Shown: one piece after another, positions 15,655 to 22,763 of the stretch
Layout: the number at the start of each line of letters is the position of its first letter
Numbering within the stretch: the stretch's first letter is position 1
Origin: Yanghanlia sp047501535
Lineage (GTDB): Bacteria > Pseudomonadota > Gammaproteobacteria > Burkholderiales > Burkholderiaceae_B
Assembly (NCBI RefSeq): GCF_047501535.1
Contig: NZ_JAZDRJ010000005.1
Location: 1 to 64,000 of the forward strand
Reading direction: 5' to 3'
DNA: 64,000 nucleotides
Notes under the pieces: model-generated
The model's input: only the letters and a program-made list of their open reading frames with translations
Databases searched by the model: none
What the model was told of the DNA's origin: nothing
Made by a program: the position numbers and the translations under genes

Positions 15655-15773
15655 TTTGACTCCTGTCTCGAAGGTGTTACGGCAAAACGCTTATTATGAC
15701 CCTATAAAATAACGTAAAGTCGCGATCGGCTCACACAAGCGCGCACATAATGCTAAACTTCACGACTTCGTAA

Positions 15774-15861
15774 GGAAGCGTGGCCGAGTGGTTGAAGGCA
15801 CCGGTCTTGAAAACCGGCAAGGGGCAACCCTTCGTGAGTTCGAATCTCACCGCTTCCGCCA
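15774..15861 (+). tRNA. tRNA-Ser, anticodon UGA
   Basis: An 88-nt class II tRNA: acceptor GGAAGCG pairs with CGCTTCC (15851-15857), the anticodon stem-loop CCGGTCTTGAAAACCGG carries TGA, a long variable arm follows, then GTTCGAATC in the T loop and an encoded CCA. It is transcribed opposite to qor and no integrase is next to it. Confidence 0.95.
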
Positions 15862-16104
15862 AGAACTCAGTCATCACGCGCCCCACAAGGCGCATCGCTG
15901 TACCCCCCCGCCGTTGCAGTACCCACTCCATTATTCGCCATCAGATCAAGGCTCCGCCTTATCCCGTATAGCAGTCTGATAGCGCGCCTGTCTCTGGCAC
16001 ATCTTCCGCACCGCCCTGGTCAAAATACTGAAGCTCTCAGACAGTTCGCGGTAAGCCCCCCCCCGGCATGAAGGCGGGCAGGTACTCGTTTAGTGTGGCC
16101 GCTG

Positions 16105-16488
16105 TTATTTGCCCCGAATGGCCGCCAGAATGCGGCGGTCGCGCTTGGTGGGGCGGCCGTCTTCGTAACTGTGTGAAGGTTCGGGCGCCAAGCGACGCAT
16201 TTCGGCTGCCCGCGCCCGGCGCGCTGCACTCTCGGGCGTTTCCTCGTAAAGTTGTTGTGCCACCGGCGCCGGGCCGCGCACACGGCTGATACCGCGCACC
16301 ACGACTTCAATGGGCGGGTCTCCCTTTTTGATCACCAGCACATCTCCTGCCCGGACTTCACGGGCGGGCTTGGCTGTCTGGCCGTTAACCTGTACACGAC
16401 CCTTGCCGATTTCATCGACCGCCAGGGCGCGTGTTTTGTAGAACCTTGCAGCCCACAACCATTTATCTAACCTGAGTTTTTCATCCAT
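16105..16488 (-). CDS. hslR: S4-domain RNA-binding protein, Hsp15/HslR type
   Basis: The 127-residue protein has an N-terminal S4 domain (RLDKWLWAARFYKTRALAVD, then GRVQVNGQTAKPAREVRAGD) and a basic C-terminal tail. Hsp15 binds free 50S subunits carrying nascent peptidyl-tRNA after heat stress and helps recycle them. The start at 16488 matches the family N-terminus MDEKLRLDKW. It appears to be a single-gene unit between tRNA-Ser and cheV. Poly-C runs in the downstream 240 bp carry nothing I recognise. Confidence 0.9.
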   Translation of the reverse strand: MDEKLRLDKWLWAARFYKTRALAVDEIGKGRVQVNGQTAKPAREVRAGDVLVIKKGDPPIEVVVRGISRVRGPAPVAQQLYEETPESAARRARAAEMRRLAPEPSHSYEDGRPTKRDRRILAAIRGK

Positions 16489-16763
16489 GACACAAAGCTA
16501 ACACACGAAACGTTCTATTATCTGTGCCATATAGAACACATTATTTTGTATGTAAAGCACAATGCAACAATATCGTTACAATTAGAGATCTAATTCTAGC
16601 GGGTTCGCAGTGAAGGACATCGGTCGCATGGGCGGGTTCTTCTCTCACAGCATACGGGGTACTTCGAGCTCCGTATTTAACTTGCCTCGCATAACCCTGC
16701 CGCTACCGGCGAGGCTTGTGCACAGGCATGGGGTCAAGCCTTTGAAGGGTATCAGAGCACTAT

Positions 16764-17735
16764 ATGGAAAATTTTCAGAAAGACATTGAAGAGCGAACCA
16801 ACCTGACTTCTGCCAACAAGTTTGAGTTGTTATTGTTCCAGTTGGGCACTCCACCCGCCAGCGACCGCTCAGAACTTTTTGGCATCAATGTCTTCAAACT
16901 GAGCGAAATCATGCCTATGGTGCCGCTCATTCAAGCTGCCGGTATGGCGCCACCCATGCTGGGCATGATTGACGTACGCGGGAAAATTCTGCCTGTTATT
17001 GACTTGCCTGCGGTGGTTGGCTGCACACCCCGCACCGGCTTGAACATCCTGCTGATTACCGAATATGCACGCAGCACTCAAGCGTTTGCGGTGGAATCTG
17101 TAGACGATATCGTGCGACTGGACTGGAACCAAGTGCTGACAGCAGAGACGGGGATCGGGGGCGGCTATACCATGAGCATGGCACGCCTGGACTCCGAGAA
17201 CCTGGATAGCGGTCGTATGGCGTTGATTTTGGACGTTGAACAGATTCTGTTCGACTTTATTCCGGGCGATCGTTCAGGGCGTGTAGACGAAATAAAGAAC
17301 AAACGTTTCAAATACAAGCCGGGTGCGATTGCCATTGTGGCGGACGATTCCAAAGTTGCGCGTACGCTGCTGGAAAACAGCCTGGATGCAATGGGCATCC
17401 CCTACGATATGCATATCACTGGGCAGTCTGCTTGGGACAAAATCCAGACCATTGCTGCTCAGGCACAGGCAGAAAATGTGCCCATTTCCGACAAAATCAG
17501 TTTTGTGCTGACCGATTTGGAAATGCCGGAAATGGATGGCTTCACTTTGACACGTAATATCCGCGCAACCGACTACATGAGAAATATGCCGGTGATTATT
17601 CACTCCTCGCTATCGGGTAATGCTAACGAAGAGCATGTGCGCAAAGTGGGTGCTGATGCCTATGTGGCGAAGTTTGAAGTCAATGAATTGGCCGAAGCCA
17701 TTGAGCATTCGCTTAATGCGGCTCGCCCTTATTGA
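16764..17735 (+). CDS. cheV: CheV chemotaxis coupling protein (CheW-receiver fusion)
   Basis: The 323-residue protein has an N-terminal CheW-like domain (about 15-175, with FGINVFKLSEIM and IDVRGKILPVIDLP) and a C-terminal receiver (about 190-320) with acidic residues AIVADDSKV, the phospho-Asp in FVLTDLEMPEMDGF and Lys in AYVAKFEV. CheV couples chemoreceptors to CheA and adapts signalling through its receiver. It stands alone, away from any flagellar or che operon in the window. The 275 bp upstream carry no gene and no clear promoter motif. Confidence 0.95.
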   Translation: MENFQKDIEERTNLTSANKFELLLFQLGTPPASDRSELFGINVFKLSEIMPMVPLIQAAGMAPPMLGMIDVRGKILPVIDLPAVVGCTPRTGLNILLITEYARSTQAFAVESVDDIVRLDWNQVLTAETGIGGGYTMSMARLDSENLDSGRMALILDVEQILFDFIPGDRSGRVDEIKNKRFKYKPGAIAIVADDSKVARTLLENSLDAMGIPYDMHITGQSAWDKIQTIAAQAQAENVPISDKISFVLTDLEMPEMDGFTLTRNIRATDYMRNMPVIIHSSLSGNANEEHVRKVGADAYVAKFEVNELAEAIEHSLNAARPY

Positions 17736-17834
17736 ACAAGCGGTACTGCGCAGCCCCCCCCTGCCATAGGGGGCGGTAAGCCCACCGTATAGGGGCAGCC
17801 CCGCCGCCCCATATAACCAAGTGAAGGCGCCGCC

Positions 17835-18092
17835 TTAGCGGACGCGGCGCAGCCGGTCGAGAGAGGCCTGATTCAAGCGCCGGGCCTCGTCTTCCGCGTA
17901 AGCCCGTTCCCCGCTTTCGTAACGCCCCTCATAAATGCAGGCGCTGCGGTTCCAACGACATTCCAGGCTGGTAGTCACCACACGCGCGTCACCGCTATGT
18001 TCGGCCACGCCCGGGTTGGTTGAAGAGCACCCCGCTACAACGGCCGCCACGCACAATGCCAAGCCTAAGCGGCATACAGTTTGAATCGACAT
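17835..18092 (-). CDS. Small lipoprotein of unknown function
   Basis: 85 residues with a lipoprotein signal peptide: hydrophobic LALCVAAVVAGC with the lipobox cysteine at about residue 22, followed by SSTN. The mature part is short and polar, with two cysteines (ECRWNRSACIYEG) that could form a disulfide, and a charged C-terminus. Asp is absent at +2, so outer-membrane sorting is likely. I do not recognise a family. It is convergent with cheV; a G+C-rich stretch (CCCCCCTGCC near 17755 and GGGGGCGG nearby) between them may terminate transcription. Confidence 0.7.
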   Translation of the reverse strand: MSIQTVCRLGLALCVAAVVAGCSSTNPGVAEHSGDARVVTTSLECRWNRSACIYEGRYESGERAYAEDEARRLNQASLDRLRRVR

Positions 18093-18355
18093 ATTTCCCA
18101 GCCCTGCAAAAAATCAATAGCCTATTTATAGCAGGCCACGGGGGTAAAGATCGATGACAAGGGCAAAGATTCGTTAAAACACGACCAATGCGCCTGGGGG
18201 AATAGCCGTGTTGCAAGCTTTTCCACATGCCTTTAACCGCTGCTGCCTCAGGCCCATGGTGTGCTGACTCTTCCCAAGCTCTCAATCAATGCTGGCCGTA
18301 TGAGCCCGCCAGCCATAGAATCAAGGGCTCTCTCGAACCTACTTACAGGGGTATC

Positions 18356-19279
18356 ATGAAATTCGACAACATATTGCAAACCATTGGCAACACGCCCACC
18401 ATCCGCGCCAACCGCCTGTTTGGCGACAATAGCAATGTGTGGATCAAGTCTGAACGCAGCAACCCTGGCGGATCAATCAAAGACCGTATCGCTCTGGCCA
18501 TGATTGAAGAAGCCGAGAAAACCGGCAAGCTCCAACCGGGCGGTACGATTATCGAACCGACCAGCGGGAATACCGGCGTGGGCCTGGCCATTGTCGCGGC
18601 AGTCAAGGGCTACAAACTGATTCTTGTCATGCCTGAAAGCATGTCGCTGGAACGCCGTCGCCTGATGCTGGCCTATGGCGCGAGCTTCGATCTTACTCCT
18701 CGTGAAAAAGGGATGAAAGGTGCAATTGAGCGCGCGCAAGAGTTGGCGCAGCAAACCCCCGGCGCCTGGATTCCTCAACAGTTTGATAACCCGGTGAATG
18801 TCGCCGCCCACGAGGCCACAACCGCTCAGGAAGTGCTGGCCGACTTCCCTGAAGGGCTAGACGTCCTGATCACCGGCGTTGGTACGGGCGGCCACCTGAC
18901 GGGTGTCGCCAAGGCGCTGAAAGCACGGTTTCCTGATGTAAAAGTGTTCGCAGTGGAGCCCACCGACTCCCCTGTTATTTCAGGCGGCCAGCCCGGCCCC
19001 CACGCCATTCAGGGGATCGGAGCCGGCTTTATTCCCAAGAATCTGGATACCAGCCTGCTGGATGGCGTGATTCAGGTCGAAGCCGAAGCGGCCCGCGAAT
19101 ACGCCCGCCGCGCCGCGCGCGAAGAGGGCCTGCTGGTGGGCATTTCTTCGGGGGCAACACTGGCAGCCATTGCACAGAAGCTGCCTGAACTGCCGACAGG
19201 CGCCCGCGTACTGGGCTTCACCTACGATACCGGCGAGCGCTACCTTTCTGTAGAAGGCTTTTTGCCGCAACAGGCTTAG
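18356..19279 (+). CDS. cysK: Cysteine synthase A (O-acetylserine sulfhydrylase)
   Basis: A 307-residue PLP enzyme of the CysK/CysM fold that makes cysteine from O-acetylserine and sulfide. It shows the PLP lysine in NPGGSIKDR, the substrate loop PTSGNTGVGLA and the phosphate-binding GVGTGGHLTGV. The frame opens at 18227, but homologues start at MKFDNILQTIGNTP, so the ATG at 18356 is preferred. CysK rather than CysM is suggested by overall length and the N-terminal motif. No sulfur-assimilation operon surrounds it. Confidence 0.93.
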   Translation: MKFDNILQTIGNTPTIRANRLFGDNSNVWIKSERSNPGGSIKDRIALAMIEEAEKTGKLQPGGTIIEPTSGNTGVGLAIVAAVKGYKLILVMPESMSLERRRLMLAYGASFDLTPREKGMKGAIERAQELAQQTPGAWIPQQFDNPVNVAAHEATTAQEVLADFPEGLDVLITGVGTGGHLTGVAKALKARFPDVKVFAVEPTDSPVISGGQPGPHAIQGIGAGFIPKNLDTSLLDGVIQVEAEAAREYARRAAREEGLLVGISSGATLAAIAQKLPELPTGARVLGFTYDTGERYLSVEGFLPQQA

Positions 19280-19345
19280 GAAGATTCTGAACAAATCACC
19301 GCGCACGCCCGTATCTGTGGCTTCGATTCGACTTATTCAGGCGCG

Positions 19346-20356
19346 CTAGAAACCTTCGAGCACCACTTTTCCTATGGTGGTGCCGCTTTCTATGGCCTGA
19401 TGCGCACGGCGCAGGTTGGCCGCGCTGATTTTGCCAAAATGTTCGCCAACGGGTGATTGCAGGCTGCCTTCCGCCACCCGTTGGGCGACTTCTTCAAGTA
19501 CGGTTCGTTGCTGGCCGATGTCCGGAGTATCGAAAATCGGTCTGGTAAAGGCTGCTTCCGCATGCAATGACAGGCTTTTTGCCTTGAGAAGATTCACATC
19601 AATGCCATCGGGCTCGTCAATAAAGCCAATCCGCCCATAGGGCGCCGCAACAGCAGCCATGGCGGCAAACGCCTGGGGCGAGGTTCTCATGGAGAATATC
19701 CACTGTATGGGGCTCAGGCCCTGGTCAGTCAGGGTTTGGTCGAAGCCGCCATAATGCGACACGACATGGTGGGCCCCCATGCGGCGCACCCATGCTTCGC
19801 TTTCAGGCCGCGAAGCTGTGGCGATAACGGTAAGGTTTGTCAGGCGCCGGGCAAGCTGGATAGCCATGGTAGCTACACCGCCTGCGCCGCCAAATACCAG
19901 CAGGCGCTGCTGACCGCCCCCTGCTTGCTGGATGCCGAAGCGGTCGAACAACATGCCCCACGCCGTCAGCGAGGTAAGCGGCAAGCTGGCCGCAACGCTG
20001 AAACTCAGCCCTTCGGGCATGCGGCCCGCAATACGGGCATCCACCAGGTGGAATTCAGCATTGGCGCCGGAACGCAGCATATTGCCCGCGTACAGGACGC
20101 GGTCGCCTTTGGAAAAGCCGGATACTTCGCTGCCAACGGCCTCGACCACGCCTGCTGCATCCCAGCCCAGCACCCGTGGTTTGTCTGGCGAAGCCCGTTG
20201 CGCCCCACGCATTTTGATATCGCGCGGGTTCACGGCCACCGCCTCGACCCTGACCAGAAGATCGCCCGGCCCGGGCGTTGGAACAGGCAGATCGAGATCC
20301 ACCAGCCCTTCCGCGCCCAACCCGGCCCGCTGCTCTACATACCCTACCGCCTTCAT
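19346..20356 (-). CDS. Zinc-binding-type alcohol dehydrogenase family protein (MDR superfamily)
   Basis: A 336-residue medium-chain reductase with a GroES-like N-domain (VNPRDIKMRGA, LGWDAAGVVEAVGSEV) and a Rossmann domain (LLVFGGAGGVATMAIQLAR). The zinc-ligand cysteines of true alcohol dehydrogenases are missing, so it belongs to the quinone-oxidoreductase-like zinc-free branch despite the family name. C-terminal GTTIGKVVLEGF is typical. It is monocistronic and convergent with cysK. Substrate unknown. Confidence 0.88.
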   Translation of the reverse strand: MKAVGYVEQRAGLGAEGLVDLDLPVPTPGPGDLLVRVEAVAVNPRDIKMRGAQRASPDKPRVLGWDAAGVVEAVGSEVSGFSKGDRVLYAGNMLRSGANAEFHLVDARIAGRMPEGLSFSVAASLPLTSLTAWGMLFDRFGIQQAGGGQQRLLVFGGAGGVATMAIQLARRLTNLTVIATASRPESEAWVRRMGAHHVVSHYGGFDQTLTDQGLSPIQWIFSMRTSPQAFAAMAAVAAPYGRIGFIDEPDGIDVNLLKAKSLSLHAEAAFTRPIFDTPDIGQQRTVLEEVAQRVAEGSLQSPVGEHFGKISAANLRRAHQAIESGTTIGKVVLEGF

Positions 20357-20541
20357 GTGTACTCCTGATTATTGAGGTGTTGGTTGAAACTGCCCATCCG
20401 GGCAGGATACTTATGCCACATGGAACCGTAGCGATGTTTAAACATCGCGTCCATACTTCCGAAGAAATTCCAGGTGCCTGAGCAATGTAACTGGCATCGA
20501 AAAACATGCCCGAAACGGGTATACTTAGTCGGAGAGTCTGG

Positions 20542-20925
20542 ATGAACATACTGAAGAGAAAAGACTTTTCACGCTGGCAGCTGGAGGAAAAACTGCCTGA
20601 TGAACTTCTATGCAGAGCCGTTCAGGAAATGAAGAACGGGCTGGTTGATGCCGACCTGGGCGGTCATCTTTATAAGAAACGGGTCGCCCGCCCGGGCTCA
20701 GGCAAACGAGGCGGTTACCGTACCGTTCTATCAGCCCGAATCGGCCACCGTTATGTGTTCCTGCACGGCTTTCCAAAAAACGATAAATCAGACATTGTGC
20801 CTACTGAAAAAAAAGCACTTCAATATGCAGGAAAAGTCTTTCTGGATCTTCCCACCGACGACCTGATAAAAGCCATACGGGCTGGCGTTCTTCTGGAGAT
20901 ACACTGTGACGAGCAAAATCATTGA
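20542..20925 (+). CDS. RelE-like toxin of a type II toxin-antitoxin pair
   Basis: 127 residues from the ATG at 20542, with GGAGAG just upstream. The sequence DADLGGHLYKKRVARPGSGK and YRTVLSARIGHRYVFLHGF matches the COG4737 RelE/HigB-like group, probable ribosome-dependent mRNA endonucleases. The next gene starts 20 bp before this one ends, giving a toxin-first (HigBA-like) order. The basic residues expected for RNA binding are present; activity is inferred from family and arrangement. Confidence 0.85.
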   Translation: MNILKRKDFSRWQLEEKLPDELLCRAVQEMKNGLVDADLGGHLYKKRVARPGSGKRGGYRTVLSARIGHRYVFLHGFPKNDKSDIVPTEKKALQYAGKVFLDLPTDDLIKAIRAGVLLEIHCDEQNH

Positions 20926-21211
20926 GTCTTTGCGCGATGACATGACCGCGCTACACAAGGCCGGAGCCATCAACAAGGTAACGATGCGTGAATTCAACAC
21001 AATCTGCCCTCTTCCGGTACGCGAATTCAGCGCCGATGACATCAAACGCTTGCGTGAGGCGCTGCATTTCAGCCAACCGGTATTTGCGCATCATCTTCAC
21101 ACCACGGCATCCACCATCCGCAAGTGGGAACAGGGCGACACCCGTCCTTCGGGTCCTGCCCTCAAGTTGTTGAACATTCTTGCCGACAAAGGCCTGCAGG
21201 CGATTATCTGA
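20906..21211 (+). CDS. HigA-like antitoxin with C-terminal helix-turn-helix
   Basis: 101 residues starting with GTG at 20906, inside the end of the toxin gene, consistent with translational coupling. The C-terminal half is an XRE/YiaG-type HTH (LREALHFSQPVFAHHLHTTA, IRKWEQGDTRPSGPALKLL). Antitoxins of this type bind both their toxin and their own promoter. The gene is convergent with the methyltransferase and overlaps its stop by 8 bp. Confidence 0.85.
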   Translation: MTSKIIESLRDDMTALHKAGAINKVTMREFNTICPLPVREFSADDIKRLREALHFSQPVFAHHLHTTASTIRKWEQGDTRPSGPALKLLNILADKGLQAII

Positions 21212-21962
21212 CTGGCAGATCGCGCAATGCGTCACCTACGTAAATCATGTGCTCAAACGGCAAGGGGGTGTCGCCCACGTGAGCCAGAATGGTGTCCAGG
21301 GTGGCGCGGACCATGCGTTGCTGGTCGTACGACCCCGCATGCAAGACGATGGCGATGGGAGTATCAGCCGGGTAAGAGTGCTTCAGCTGCTGCACGACAT
21401 CCGCCAGATTGGTTTTCATGGTGAAAAAGGCCAGTGTCGCGCGTGTGGCGGCCAGCCTGGGCAGGGCATCCGGGCCGTCGTAGTCATCGTTGGCCTGCTT
21501 GGCGATGGTAAGGGTGACCGACTGGCTTTCCAAACCATCGGTAATGTCCGTGGCCAGGACCGCATTGGCGGCATTGAAGCTGGAAATCCCGGGAATCACG
21601 ACCGGGGCAAGGTCGCGGAACTCATTCATGAAGCCCGATTGCGGGCCATAAACGGTGGGGTCGCCGTAATCGAGCACCGCCACGGTTTTGCCTGCGGCAA
21701 TGGCTGCACGGATAGTCCTGCGGGTAAAGGTTTCAAGAGCGGCGGCTTCTTCTTCAGACATATTGCGCCGCTGCATGGGCGTGAACATGCCATGCCCGAC
21801 ATCATGTATTTCCTTGCCCGCGAGCAGCTCGGCAAACAGGGCCTGCCGGGTGGGCGAGGCAAAGACGATATCCGCCCGCTGTATGGTTTTTTGGGCCTTG
21901 ACCGTGATGTTGTCAGGGTCTCCGACGCCCACGCTGACCAGATAGAACGAACCTTTCTTCAT
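21204..21962 (-). CDS. SAM-dependent tetrapyrrole methylase family protein
   Basis: The 252-residue protein shows the tetrapyrrole (corrin/porphyrin) methylase fold: N-terminal FYLVSVGVGDPDNITVKA, the GDPTVYGPQS motif and VVIPGISSFNAANA. It resembles the precorrin methylases of cobalamin synthesis, but no other cobalamin or siroheme genes are nearby. It may act on a different substrate or be an orphan. The start at 21962 gives the expected N-terminal beta strand. It overlaps the antitoxin stop tail to tail. Confidence 0.82.
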   Translation of the reverse strand: MKKGSFYLVSVGVGDPDNITVKAQKTIQRADIVFASPTRQALFAELLAGKEIHDVGHGMFTPMQRRNMSEEEAAALETFTRRTIRAAIAAGKTVAVLDYGDPTVYGPQSGFMNEFRDLAPVVIPGISSFNAANAVLATDITDGLESQSVTLTIAKQANDDYDGPDALPRLAATRATLAFFTMKTNLADVVQQLKHSYPADTPIAIVLHAGSYDQQRMVRATLDTILAHVGDTPLPFEHMIYVGDALRDLPVR

Positions 21963-22123
21963 GCGACCTCCAGAATTTCGCTTTTACACAGCTGGCAACG
22001 ATAACGGCTGCAGCCCCCTGCCCCGGATTTTTCGGCGGCATTGCACACGGCACGCACCGACCCCAACCCCGCAATGTGGCTCGAAGCTGTCGTGCGCCTG
22101 CGGGATGCTTTCAGGAGCGCGCT

Positions 22124-22612
22124 TCATGGCCTGAATTTTCGAAGATGTCCTGTTGGCAGAACGGTGGTGTATTTGACCCTATCCAGAGCAAAGCTGGATC
22201 GGATACTGGCCACGCAAGGGATCTTTGTCAAACATTCCAGCAGTAATTCCTGATATTTCTTAAGGTCTTCGATCGCCACGCGCAACAGGAAGTCGGCCTC
22301 TCCGCTCATCAGGTAGCACTCCATCACCTCCGGGCGCTGCTCAATCGCACTGGTGAAGATTTCCAGCGATTCCTGATCCTGATTCTTCAGAGAGACGTGC
22401 ACAAACACGTTGATATCCAGCCCCAGCTTCAGAGGATCAACCAGAACCACCGAGCCACGGATCACCCCGTTTTGCTTGAGGTCGGCTACCCGCCTGTAAC
22501 AAGGTGAGGGAGAAAGCCCGATGCGATCGGCCAGTTCGGCATTGCTGATTTCGGCATTTTCCTGGAGCACATCAAGGATGCGTAGGCTGAACTCGTCAAG
22601 CGCAATATCCAT
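22124..22612 (-). CDS. Lrp/AsnC-family regulator, MdeR-like by context
   Basis: 162 residues from the ATG at 22612 (MDIALDEFSLRILDVLQ). It has an N-terminal AsnC HTH (ISNAELADRIGLSPSPCYRR) and a C-terminal RAM ligand-binding domain (VFVHVSLKNQ, VMECYLMSGEADFLLRV). It is divergent from a homodimeric E1 dehydrogenase gene. In Pseudomonas putida the Lrp-type MdeR controls mdeA-mdeB of methionine catabolism, so a similar amino-acid-responsive role is plausible. The frame extends ten codons upstream, but the RAM-type family starts here. Confidence 0.88.
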   Translation of the reverse strand: MDIALDEFSLRILDVLQENAEISNAELADRIGLSPSPCYRRVADLKQNGVIRGSVVLVDPLKLGLDINVFVHVSLKNQDQESLEIFTSAIEQRPEVMECYLMSGEADFLLRVAIEDLKKYQELLLECLTKIPCVASIRSSFALDRVKYTTVLPTGHLRKFRP

Positions 22613-22620
22613 AATAAGAT

Positions 22621-22658
22621 AAATTAGCCTTATAAATAGCAATAAAAGATTAATTTAC
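22621..22658. promoter_or_regulatory. A+T-rich inverted repeat in the Lrp/E1 divergent promoter
   Basis: TAAATTA (22621-22627) and TAATTTA (22652-22658) form an inverted repeat across 24 A+T-rich bases, directly upstream of the Lrp-type regulator and about 105 bp before the E1 gene. Lrp proteins favour such A+T-rich palindromic sites. Candidate only. Confidence 0.35.
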
Positions 22659-22763
22659 ACTCTTTAGGCGAATAAACAAAGAAAATTAGGAAAGCTTTTC
22701 CCACACCAAACACATAGAATTTCTTTCAGGAGACATCTACCGTTCTATCCAAGGATTTTCACC

